Shown here in pieces: positions 41,801-50,515 of a DNA stretch of 64,000 bases. This DNA is from Chaetoceros tenuissimus. Its lineage: Eukaryota; Bacillariophyta; Thalassiosirophyceae; Chaetocerotales; Chaetocerotaceae. Positions within the stretch are counted from its first letter, which is position 1; each line of letters begins with the position of its first letter. The position numbers and the translations under genes were made by a program. A model generated the notes under the pieces. It had not been told where the DNA came from. It ran no database searches and was given only the letters and a program-made list of their open reading frames with translations. The stretch spans positions 1 to 64,000 of the forward strand of contig BLLK01000032.1 in assembly GCA_021927905.1 (NCBI GenBank), given 5' to 3'.

Positions 41801-42855
41801 CAGAGAGGATAACTAAATAGAAGCTTATTTGACAACTGCAGCAACGTAATCTGAGCAGCAAAGGTCAACCAAATGGAAGAATATCAGAACATTGTATGAA
41901 AGTGTAATTAGACAACTGCAGCAACGTAATCTGAGCAACAAAGGTCAACCAAATGGAAGAATATCAGATCATTGTATGAAAGTGTAATCAGACAACTGTA
42001 GCAACACCATCTGAGCAGCAGAGGACAACCAATAGGAAGCGTATCGGATTACTGTAACAACATCGAGTGTCAAATGCACAGAGGATAACCAAAAGGAAGC
42101 GTATCGGACTATTCTAAGAAAATCAAATATGTAATGCACAGAAAATACCAACAGGAAACGTATCGGACTATTAACAAGACCAAAGGTCAAGTGCACAGAG
42201 GACAACCAAAAGGAAGCGTATCGGACTATTAACAAGACCAAAGGTCAAGTGCACAGAGGATAACCAAAAGGAAGCGTATCGAGCCATAGCAACAACACCA
42301 ACCAAGGCCAAGAGCGACAAACATCACCAATAAAGACAAGTACAACGAAATAGAAGCATTTTTCGAAAATTGAAATAGCACCAATCGTAGCCAAGAGCAA
42401 AATCGAATTACCATAATCGAAAGGAAATGTTCTGATACAACCTACACTACGCATCAAAACAAATGCTATGAACGTATGAACGTACTACAAGTAATACAAA
42501 AAGACATGTCAAAGCTTTTTTTAGAGTAGGAGCGCACACACAAGGAATCACTGACATGGATATAAATCAAGACATTCGCCGAGCAACCAACATTGCAAAA
42601 TAAAAGCAAATAGTCAAATAATCATGAGCCTGACATCGACAAAAAGAATACACACCAGAGAAAAGAAAAGCGACACCGAAATAGTAAACCAGTCGAGGAG
42701 AGATATAGAAAGATAACTCCAACAACATGAGACATGATTTTAATAACAGGTACAAAAACAACAGAAAACCCCAAAAGAAATAGATATATTCCGCCAATGA
42801 CACAGCATTGAATAGTGACAAGTCTATCAGTACACACTTGGCAGTATGGGGGGGG
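38899..42855 (+). other. Interior of element X, no coding capacity seen
   Basis: An A/G-rich plus strand without recognisable protein domains. The longest open frames (about 145 codons, minus strand) have no family features and low-complexity hydrophobic translations, so I treat them as chance. A TGACGTCA palindrome is at 39066-39073, and a 19-base match to copia element 1 lies near 39389. Confidence 0.7.
41866..42295 (+). repeat. Tandem repeats in element X
   Basis: Two families lie back to back: an about 80-base unit (CAACCAAATGGAAGAATATC...AGACAACTGCAGCAACG) in two to three copies to about 42000, then an about 58-base unit with the core AACCAAAAGGAAGCGTATCG in about five diverging copies. 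Confidence 0.75.
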
Positions 42856-42927
42856 AGTTAGACGTAGTCCCTATCCAATACGGATATAGTATCTGTACAT
42901 ATATATCATGTACTCACTAATTATTAC
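42856..42927 (+). repeat. 3' LTR of element X, first part
   Basis: The first 72 bases of the 3' LTR; the remaining 24 bases are at 45909-45932. Element Y interrupts it after TAC. Confidence 0.85.
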
Positions 42928-42934
42928 TTAGTTA

Positions 42935-43073
42935 GAAAATACAGGCAAAAAGGCCTCTTTCCACAGGCACTTTTCGCCTGTATTTTCGAAATATTAAAAC
43001 ATTACCCCCACCACTTTATTATGGAGGGGGTATGACAAAAAATAATATGCGATAATCCATCGAAAATACAGGC
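42935..43073. repeat. Subterminal palindromic repeats of element Y
   Basis: GAAAATACAGGC occurs at 42935-42946 and 43062-43073, with its reverse complement at 42976-42987, so the left end can form a long hairpin. A related inverted pair (CACAGGC ... GCCTGTG) lies at 45858-45889 near the right end. These are candidate recombinase-binding sites. Confidence 0.6.
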
Positions 43074-43173
43074 AAAAAGTGCCTGTGCCATACAATTGTA
43101 CGTAGGAGTGCATAAGTAGATACTGCTGATTGATTTCATCAATATATTACCTTTCATAATATTATTAATAAGC

Positions 43174-45651
43174 ATGCGGACTCAAGTACATCCTGATGTT
43201 CTAAACCTAGTTGCCAACAGCAGTGTTGTGGAACAAAACGTGGTTACTGAGAGTACACGAGAACATTATACAAGAAGATTAGTAGAACTGGTAAAATGGC
43301 TGTACAAGGAGAAGCAAGAAGTGCTGTCACAAGAAACTATTACTACTATGGCAGCAAAAATGCAAGAAGATCGACAGAATAGATCAAAGTCGCTAACAAA
43401 GACAACTCAATATTTGAAAAAAAGAATTGATAAATTACGCCGTCATGATCCTTCATCAAGTCCAATTCTTATAGATCGATTCACATATGATATTGTTTCT
43501 GAGTTTTTTGTGACAAAGTCAAATATTGAAACTGTGGATGTTTCCCTTGCTTTAAAATTTTATCGAAAATTGCAAAGTTATGATAGAGACGAGGATGATG
43601 ATGGACATGATACAGAAGACGAAATTCGTATAGAGCCAGATGAAAATGGACAGGTCAAAATTGCCGTAAGGCAAGAACCATCAACATACGAAGGATTCAG
43701 ATCTGCCATTGCACATCTGTACCGAGAAATAGATGTACCTATGCCAGTAGAAATGGCCCTTAATTTAAAGAGATACATTGCTGGTTCCCAGAGAATAAAT
43801 GATGCTGCAAAACAGTGCTTGGGATTAAAAGTGAAGTCAGGGAAGGATCATATGACAATTGAGGTGTACGAGAAAATTGCAAAACTTTTTTTTTATTCCG
43901 GGAAAACAGAGCACGTTTTTGCACATGCCTTCCATGTGCTGGATTGGAATCTTATGAAGCGTGCAGAGAATGTTGCACATTGTAAAATTGCGCATATTTT
44001 TTTCTGCAACGACTCCCTTGTTTTTATTTTTGCAAAAAGCAAGAGTACGAAAAAAGAGGAAAAGTTTCTAGGCCCATGGCACGTCTATGCAAACCCTCAC
44101 AAGCCGTGGTTATGTCCTGTTCTAGCACTAGCTAGATATTTACTCACCTACCCAGAAGCATTTGCAGGTAGCCGCCCTCTCTTCGAAGGGAACAACTCTT
44201 ATAGCAGATACGATAAAGAATTCAACACCCTTCTTAAAAAGAACAAAGAAGAGATTGAATCTCTTGGCATTAAAATCAAGGATCTTGGTACCCATTCAGC
44301 AAGAAAAGGTGTTGGTACATGCCTTGCCTCTGGATGTACAGTTTCGCCTCCAATCGTTTCAATTTGCCTACGCATGGGATGGGCGTTAGGTGGTGTCTTA
44401 GGACGCTACTTCAAGCATGCAGATGCAGGCGATGAATTCTGCGGCAGAATGGCATCTTTGGTAGAGAAAGCACTTGAGAAAGAATTTGCAGTTAGCTGTC
44501 CTTACTTTGATTTTACTGAATTAGAAAATGAAGATGAAAAGGAAAAAATGAAAAAAGAACTTCAAGATTTCATTGACGCACGTCTACCTACAAACACGTC
44601 TCCAGCTGCACGCCGTGTGGCAAGATGCTTGTTCGCATCTGTGTGTTACCACCACAACACATTGAAAGATACTCTACATGAGAGCTGTCCGTTTCGTCAA
44701 TCAAGGTTCTTCATAGATATGCCTCCAAAAATACAAGAGCTCAGTAGAGTTGCCTATCCATGGAACTCTACTGCTGATACTCCCAAGCTCACTGGCATCC
44801 CCCCTTACATAGTTCAACTCGCTGAATTTGCACAAGTGAGGAACGAACTAGTTGCGCTTAGAGAATCTCTACAACCTATTGTTGCTGGTGAACTTGACGA
44901 GCGAGGTGTTGGATGCACTGAATTTTACACAAAAAGGATGCATGAACGACTTGATGTGCTAGAGGATAGGCTGATTGAAAATAATAGAGAGATGGTACAA
45001 GAGATAAAAGGAACGGTTGAGGATAGACTTGAGGAGATTGAAAATACCGAGAATTTTGATATTTTTGAAGAAAACAAAGATTCAACCACGGAAAATGCAC
45101 AAGTTTCACAGCGAAAACGAAGGAAGATCACAGCAGGAATGGTGAATGGTGTGGTGACAGTGTTGCCAAGTGATTTTGAGTTTCCAAAAGGAATTACAGC
45201 TACTCATTTGATTCAGAACTGGTTCCTTGGAAACCGGATGGAAGGTATTGTGCCGTATAGGAGGCTATCTGCAAAGATTCTCATTAATGAAGCGCAAAAG
45301 AAATTGTTTAGAAGGATGAAACAATTCATGAATTGTATCAAGTTTTATGCAGAAGCCGAAAAATGTTGGATTGAAGGAAACAATATATCTGTCGCTGCTG
45401 TTGTCAAAATTTGGCAAAGAGTTGGTTGGAAATGGATTTACCAAAAATACGCTGAGAAGAGTGATAAAAAGTTTTCAAGGTTTGAAACTCTGTCATGGCA
45501 AACGATTGTTGACAAGATGAATAGAAGAGGTGCCTTTCGACAGAAACAAAATGATTGCAAAAACGATGGGGAGTGGTTGCGTTCCATATATAGTGGTTTG
45601 GCATTGAATGCTATTGGAGAAGGAGAAGAAAATAACACAGAAAATGTCTAA
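43174..45651 (+). CDS. Crypton-like tyrosine recombinase with GCR1_C-like tail (825 aa)
   Basis: The catalytic domain (about residues 215-425) shows the tyrosine-recombinase set: Arg263 in MKRAENVAH, the His374-x-x-Arg377 pair in GTHSARKGVG, and the nucleophile candidate Tyr412 in LGRYFKHADAG. The N-terminal part (about 25-210) is helical with a core-binding-like layout and an acidic insert (EDDDGHDTEDE). After a coiled coil (about 570-640) and a basic QRKRRK patch comes a C-terminal domain (about 663-800) starting VLPSDFEFPKGI and containing NWFLGNRMEGIVPYRRL, which resembles the GCR1_C DNA-binding domain found in Cryptons. The ORF is intact, so the element may be active. The protein would cut and rejoin DNA in the nucleus to move Y. 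Confidence 0.85.
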   Translation: MRTQVHPDVLNLVANSSVVEQNVVTESTREHYTRRLVELVKWLYKEKQEVLSQETITTMAAKMQEDRQNRSKSLTKTTQYLKKRIDKLRRHDPSSSPILIDRFTYDIVSEFFVTKSNIETVDVSLALKFYRKLQSYDRDEDDDGHDTEDEIRIEPDENGQVKIAVRQEPSTYEGFRSAIAHLYREIDVPMPVEMALNLKRYIAGSQRINDAAKQCLGLKVKSGKDHMTIEVYEKIAKLFFYSGKTEHVFAHAFHVLDWNLMKRAENVAHCKIAHIFFCNDSLVFIFAKSKSTKKEEKFLGPWHVYANPHKPWLCPVLALARYLLTYPEAFAGSRPLFEGNNSYSRYDKEFNTLLKKNKEEIESLGIKIKDLGTHSARKGVGTCLASGCTVSPPIVSICLRMGWALGGVLGRYFKHADAGDEFCGRMASLVEKALEKEFAVSCPYFDFTELENEDEKEKMKKELQDFIDARLPTNTSPAARRVARCLFASVCYHHNTLKDTLHESCPFRQSRFFIDMPPKIQELSRVAYPWNSTADTPKLTGIPPYIVQLAEFAQVRNELVALRESLQPIVAGELDERGVGCTEFYTKRMHERLDVLEDRLIENNREMVQEIKGTVEDRLEEIENTENFDIFEENKDSTTENAQVSQRKRRKITAGMVNGVVTVLPSDFEFPKGITATHLIQNWFLGNRMEGIVPYRRLSAKILINEAQKKLFRRMKQFMNCIKFYAEAEKCWIEGNNISVAAVVKIWQRVGWKWIYQKYAEKSDKKFSRFETLSWQTIVDKMNRRGAFRQKQNDCKNDGEWLRSIYSGLALNAIGEGEENNTENV

Positions 45652-46090
45652 AAATTTCATAATAAATATTGCAATTTTTTTTTTGGTTTGAATTGTGTTT
45701 CATTGGATCGATGTTTGAATGTAATTGAAAAGAAAAGGTTGACGAAAAGAAAGTTTTGTGTCAGAAGGAGAAGATCGACGAGACAAGCGACGAGCGACGA
45801 GGGAAGGTGAGGAAAGAGGCTAGCTACTGTACACTGCCTGTTGACATACTGGCTAGTCACAGGCGAAATACTGGTCAAAAAGTGCCTGTGTTTTCGCTCC
45901 ATGACTACATATCATATATATATACTCTAGCTCTATTTTGATACGAAACAACTCTATCTTTTCATATAAAACGTTAATCAAAATAGAGACATATCTACTT
46001 TGACTTTTGTATGAGGCAATCCTAATCGATAAGTCATAACAGGGCTCGTACATCCAGCTTCACTTCTGTTTACCTTGTGAGGAAGAAAGA

Positions 46091-47269
46091 ATGTATACTC
46101 CAATTCCAGATGTAGAATGCGTGGTAGGAAGCAATAATATTCTTGGTGCTGATGAGAGGCATCAATATGCAGCTAAGAAATTGCATACGACAAAAGAAGT
46201 ACAAAACAAAGAGCAGGATCTTCAAGATCAGCAACAAGAGGAAGTCCAGCAAACACTACAGCAAAGGCTGATCATTGTTGTATGGACTGCATCTTTCTTA
46301 TTCGCTATATCGACTCTTGTCCATTACATCTATCCAGCTCTTGTTCGAAATAAATGGGATGGTTGGGATGCAACCGACCCTGGTCTGTATCGTCGCGATT
46401 GTTCAAATATTCCCAATTATATCATGTTGCTGCACATGATTGGAGGGACTTACATGATGTTTGTAGGGCCAATTCAACTCATACCCTCTATTCGAAGAAA
46501 TCATTTGGAACTTCATAAATGGATGGGGACAATGTACATCATTGGTGCATTTATGGCGTCCATCTTTGCGACAACTTTCTGTTTAGTGTATTCAAATGGT
46601 AGAAGAAATGTGCACGAAAATGTGGGAAATTGCATTTTAGGTGGTTCGACATTTGTGTGCGCTTTCCAATCATTTCGATACATCAAATTGAAAGACATTG
46701 AATCGCACAAGATATGGTCATATCGGCTGTATGCAACTGTACTAGGAGCATTGTTGTATCGATTGTATGTGACAATATACTGGGGCTTTGTGCTTTATAC
46801 ACCACTTCCATTCAGTCCTATGATCAACAATTTTATATTTTACATAATGGTGATTCCAAACATACTTGTTGTGGAATTGATACGTCGCAAAAGATTTATT
46901 CCAAATCAGAACGAGTTTGTGCTCAAAGGATCCATGATATTTGTTGGCACTTCAGCTAGTCTTATTTTCCTCTTCAATTGGTTACCCGCAATGTTGGGTT
47001 TTCATTCTACGGATGAAGCTACTGTTCTTGGAGAATATCATAGTGATGCTAATGACTCATCATTATTTTGCTCTAGAGAAGCTATTGCAAAAGTAATTGG
47101 TATCTTATTTATTTTCTTTTGGTTGCTTGGTAGGATGTTGTCATCACTATTCAAGATGCGACAGGGGCAAAGTCCAGACGCAGCCGAAGACAATATGAAT
47201 GGCTCAGCCATACACGGAACGACGCCAATGTGCTATTACTCAAAACCATACAAGGCATTCTTCAAGTAA
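46091..47269 (+). CDS. DUF2306-like multi-pass membrane protein, copy 2 (392 aa)
   Basis: This is the duplicate of 19247-20425 with the same eight-helix layout and the same HKWMG and SHKIWSYR motifs. It differs at residue 2 (Tyr for Phe) and at one residue in the third helix (FCLVYS for FCSVYS). Only 122 bases of original upstream sequence remain between the ATG and the LTR end of copia element 2; the promoter is therefore partly replaced by retroelement sequence, and expression may differ from copy 1. Confidence 0.8.
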   Translation: MYTPIPDVECVVGSNNILGADERHQYAAKKLHTTKEVQNKEQDLQDQQQEEVQQTLQQRLIIVVWTASFLFAISTLVHYIYPALVRNKWDGWDATDPGLYRRDCSNIPNYIMLLHMIGGTYMMFVGPIQLIPSIRRNHLELHKWMGTMYIIGAFMASIFATTFCLVYSNGRRNVHENVGNCILGGSTFVCAFQSFRYIKLKDIESHKIWSYRLYATVLGALLYRLYVTIYWGFVLYTPLPFSPMINNFIFYIMVIPNILVVELIRRKRFIPNQNEFVLKGSMIFVGTSASLIFLFNWLPAMLGFHSTDEATVLGEYHSDANDSSLFCSREAIAKVIGILFIFFWLLGRMLSSLFKMRQGQSPDAAEDNMNGSAIHGTTPMCYYSKPYKAFFK

Positions 47270-47376
47270 TATTTATAAAGTTATGAATAGTTTTTACCTG
47301 GACTAAATTCAATTTGTACAAATTTTGAAACAACGTTTGTTTTACCTTTACAAATGTCTTCCACAAATCATCACTC

Positions 47377-47754
47377 TCATACCTTGTTGCAGTAACAGCA
47401 TACATTTCCTGAATTCTCTGAATTATGAGCAAAGCATGCAAGCGTATCATTTTCATCGTCCGCCTTGACAACAACGGTATCACCTTTAATATTCACATAG
47501 TAACCTTGCTCGTTCGATCCTCTGAGAACAATGCAACATCCAAATGGGATACTGCTACATCCAGGCCAAAGACACCAATCACAACTATTATTATAGGTAC
47601 ATCCAATAGGAAAGACACATGGACGCATACATTTGATCATGTAACAGCCACTAGATGCTTCCTTGTTCTCCAGAGTCTGGGCATATGATTTTGCATCTTG
47701 TTCTGTGATGGGGTCCTGTGATCTGACCATTGCGAGAAATTTTGGAGCATCCAT
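47377..47754 (-). CDS. Small Cys-rich protein, copy 2 (125 aa)
   Basis: This is the duplicate of 20533-20910 with every Cys kept. Two changes are visible: Asp for Asn at residue 2 and Ala for Val in VVKADDE. The function is unknown, as for copy 1. Confidence 0.65.
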   Translation of the reverse strand: MDAPKFLAMVRSQDPITEQDAKSYAQTLENKEASSGCYMIKCMRPCVFPIGCTYNNSCDWCLWPGCSSIPFGCCIVLRGSNEQGYYVNIKGDTVVVKADDENDTLACFAHNSENSGNVCCYCNKV

Positions 47755-48157
47755 GGTAGAATGAATAAAGATGCAAAAATGCGTCTATTTGCTATAAGAA
47801 AGAGTGTAACAAAATTATGTGCGACGCACGAGCCTTTTTGTTTTTGTGGATCTTCTTTGATCCAAGAAGAAGGTGAAGATTCGATTCTTTGCATTAGAAA
47901 AGTGAAATAGTGATCCTGCTATTTTAGTATCAACCACCAGTACTAAAAGTTCGGCAGGAACGTCTTGTCATATCATACAGTCAGTATACGCATTTTAAGT
48001 ATTTGCGTTAACTTGGGAGGTCGTTCATAATAAAATTTTGTACCCAATTTTCGTTAAATTTATCATGAGTTCTGAGTAATAGCCGCACAAAGTTTCCGTG
48101 TTTGCCATGTTTGACGCTTGTGCCCCCCAAGTTATTTCGTCCATATCATGATCTCCA
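47755..48157. other. Intergenic remainder of duplication copy 2
   Basis: These 403 bases upstream of the Cys-rich copy 2 correspond to 20911-21323. They are more diverged than the coding parts. I see no gene. Confidence 0.5.
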
Positions 48158-48317
48158 TGTAACACTCATTTACTAATATAGCTCCACGATTGATGTCTAT
48201 TGGTGATGCGTCTCATTATTCTCAAGATTCCGAAGAACATATCCAACAACATATCCAAACAACGAACAAATAGCTTTTAATTATAAGATACTATCATCCC
48301 TCTTTTTGTGTGTTACA
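48158..48317 (+). repeat. 5' LTR of L1
   Basis: A 160-base repeat, identical to 53454-53613. It carries GATACTATC near its end, where both LTRs of L2 have GATAGTATC. Confidence 0.9.
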
Positions 48318-48642
48318 TGGCACCGAATCTTAAGAGGAAATACCCACCCACCGATAACCATTACATGAGTCGCAAGATATACGTGCTCCGAGCTGGCAGT
48401 CTGACTTGGTTTATTTTCCTTTGCAGATCAGCAATTGTTGCATTCACTAGTTTTACTCAATTTTATGTTGATTCATGCTCATCATCAATTCATTTCCTTC
48501 CCATAGGTCTATTATTTTTATAATATTCTACTCACACTTTTCCTTTCAAATTCCAGGAATATCTATTTTTGTTTCTTTCATTCCAGTTTCGCCAATAGGT
48601 CTACTTTGAGGCATTGCTGTAGTCTTCTTTCAGTTTCGCCAG

Positions 48643-48985
48643 TGATGAGTTTTCTTAGCTTGCTAAATACGTATGCTAGGTCTACTTTGAGGCAAAACTA
48701 CAACTCTACAGCTCTACTCGCTGATGATGAGTTTTCTTTAGCTTTAAGTCGTCGTGAACGATTTGCTAAGTCTACTTTGAGGCAAAACTACAACTTTACA
48801 CTTTACCCGCTGATGATGAGTTTTCTTTAGCTTTTAGTCGTTGTGAACGCTTGCTAGGTCTACTTTGAAGCAAAGTCCAAACTCCAAACTCCAAACTCCA
48901 AACCCCAAACTCCAAACTTTTACTGCTGATGATGAGTTCCCTTTAGATATGTTCGTTACTGAACGATAGCTAGGGTTGCTTCGAA
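48643..48985 (+). repeat. Hairpin modules of L1, first group
   Basis: At least four copies of a module reading GATGAGTTTTCTTTAGC, hairpin, GCTAGGTCTACTTTGAGGC. Hairpins: 48839-48849 CGTT-GTG-AACG; 48953-48966 TCGTT-ACTG-AACGA. An outer TAGC/GCTA pair brackets most copies. Between copies lie short arrays (ACTCCAA-type near 48880-48920). Confidence 0.75.
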
Positions 48986-50021
48986 GCATTTTTTTTTATT
49001 TAACTAACATTTTTCATTAGCTTTGTTACTCCCCTCTCCCGCTCAAATAGATACAAGGGTTCACTCCCGGGATGCACTTCTTGTCTCTACCTTTGCCTTC
49101 ATTTCGACGGCCTTTCAATACCTACAATTCTCTTTTCAGAAGATTACAAATTTCGACTACGCATTCAAGTCTCCGCCTTCGTGTCTTTTGAAACTATCTG
49201 CTTTACAATAGCTTTCAATACACTCAACCGTAATTTCTACATTTGCATCTTTTCCACGACTAAGTTTTTCGTGATGGCTATTTGGTACAGTATTGCAATT
49301 TTATTCAATTTCCAATTTATTTTGCTCAGGATCATTTTGTTGAAACAGATTTTGCTACAGTCGCCTAATACAAGTCTCTACATTCATAGTTTGCATCAAA
49401 GTCAGGCTATATTTCGATACACACTTGCCTCAAACCTCGGTGAATACTATTGCGACCAGCTCATTTTACGTTTGGAACAATTGCTACGGTCTACAGTTCA
49501 CGAGTATGTCTACCCTCACAAGCCCACTCTACCTTCGGAACGCTCTACTTCTACTTCATTCATCTCCCTCTCCATCTCGACACTTCATTCACCGCTATTT
49601 CTCATTCTGGAACAATCTCTATAGTCTCTATCCCCAAGTTTCTTCTTTTTACACTTTGCTTCATAGTCTGGGTCTTGTTTGGACCACACTTGCTTCTCCT
49701 TCATTTTATTCATCTGGACAGCAGGTCTACAAGGTATAGTATTGCATCTATTTTTACGACTCACATCTTATTTTATCTTGTTACTCCCTTCTTTTTCAGG
49801 AATCTTAGACAGACGTATAGACAAGTTCGTATCAGCCCATGCAATCGACAGTACCTAGTATTGACTTTCGTATTATGCATGAATCAAGATCTTTCTTCGG
49901 ACCTCCGAGTTACTTCTAGAGCTCTTTTGCCGTATTTAATTGCTACACTATCAAGACATACGCTACTAGACATCACCCATCTACTCCTTCTATTTGAGGC
50001 AACTTTTATCTCCAAAAGCAA

Positions 50022-50515
50022 ACTGCTGAGGACAAGTTTTCTTTAGCTTATCGTATTTTACGTTCGCTAGGATTACTTCGAGGCAACAACTTTTATCTCC
50101 AAATCTCCAATCGCCAACTGCTGAGGACGAGTTTCTTTAGCTTATCGTATTTTACGTTTGCTAGGATTACTTCGAGGCAACAACTTTTATCTCCAAATCT
50201 CCAAATCTCCAACTGCTGAGGACGAGTTTCTTTAGCTTATCGTATTTTACGTTTGCTAGGATTACTTCGAGGCAACAACTTTTATCTCCAAATCTCCAAA
50301 TCTCCAAATCTCCAAATCTCCAAATCTCCAAATCTCCAAATCTCCAACTGCTGAGGACGAGTTTCTTTAGCTTATCGTATTTTACGTTTGCTAGGATTAC
50401 TTCGAGGCAACAACTTTTATCTCCAAATCTCCAAATCTCCAACTGCTGAGGATGAGTTTTCTTTAGCTTGTCGTTGTGAACGCTTGCTAGGTTTACTTTG
50501 AAGCAAAGTTTATTT
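50022..50515 (+). repeat. Hairpin modules of L1, second group, with CTCCAAAT array
   Basis: Five closely similar modules start CTGCTGAGGA-CGAG (or ATGAG) and carry the variant hairpin CGTA-TTT-TACG (e.g. 50052-50062), except the last, which has CGTT-GTG-AACG. They are separated by arrays of the 8-mer CTCCAAAT of varying length, longest at 50285-50346. Confidence 0.8.

Larger units (their letters stand above)
42928..45908 (+). mobile_element. Crypton-like tyrosine-recombinase element Y (about 2.98 kb)
   Basis: Comparison of the two LTRs of X fixes the borders: the 3' LTR breaks off after ATTATTAC (42927) and resumes at 45909. The only repeated bases at the borders are TAC (42925-42927 and 45906-45908), as expected for a tyrosine recombinase that integrates by crossover at a short matching core, not for a DDE transposase or reverse transcriptase. 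It has no long terminal inverted repeats and no RT. One large ORF fills most of it. Confidence 0.85.
38801..45932 (+). mobile_element. Non-coding LTR element X (LARD-like), hosting element Y
   Basis: Direct terminal repeats of 98 bases: 38801-38898, and 42856-42927 + 45909-45932 (split by Y). Exact 5-base target duplication CTATT. A G-rich tract (TGGGGGGGG) precedes the 3' repeat as a polypurine tract, and GGTTATTAAGCCC directly after the 5' repeat is a candidate half-tRNA primer site. The repeats start AG and end CT rather than TG/CA. The 4-kb interior has no ORF resembling gag or pol on either strand, so X must depend on proteins from elsewhere. Confidence 0.82.
32161..45964 (+). mobile_element. 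CoDi-like Ty1/copia retrotransposon 2, containing nested elements X and Y
   Basis: LTRs run TG...CA: 5' LTR 32161-32312 (152 bases) and a 3' LTR split into 38676-38800 and 45938-45964 by element X. The target duplication is TATA (32157-32160 and 45965-45968). Without X the element is about 6.7 kb. The two LTRs look identical over their whole length, pointing to a recent insertion. A purine tract GAGGAGAG precedes the 3' LTR. The candidate primer site directly after the 5' LTR (32313-32326, GTTTATCAATACCC) fits an anticodon-half type site. Confidence 0.93.
45965..48157. repeat. Segmental duplication copy 2, main fragment
   Basis: This fragment matches 19125-21323 of copy 1. It begins with the TATA duplication of copia element 2 and ends with TCCA, the duplication of L1. 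Coding parts are almost identical to copy 1; the non-coding right end shows several indels and substitutions, for example a 14-base difference near 48084. Confidence 0.9.

Noticed and set aside
48158-48317. The 160-base repeats as solitary MITEs, since the ends form an inverted pair (ATGTAACAC/GTGTTACAT)
   Set aside because: They occur as identical pairs bounding one unit, with target duplications only outside each pair, and primer site and purine tract inside; this fits LTRs. Short inverted ends are normal for LTRs.
48720-48740. TGATGA and CTGA as C/D snoRNA boxes
   Set aside because: The boxes overlap each other, and the later modules (CTGAGGACGAG) lose the C box while keeping the hairpin.
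49450-50046. Open frame of 198 codons inside L1
   Set aside because: It lies in pyrimidine-rich DNA with few stops, has no family features, and is not kept in L2.
48720-50240. CTGATGA / CTGAGGA strings in the modules as hammerhead ribozyme cores (retrozyme)
   Set aside because: The CTGANGA core is there, but no GAAA strand and no third stem with a cleavage triplet follow at workable distance, and the conserved hairpin sits elsewhere.
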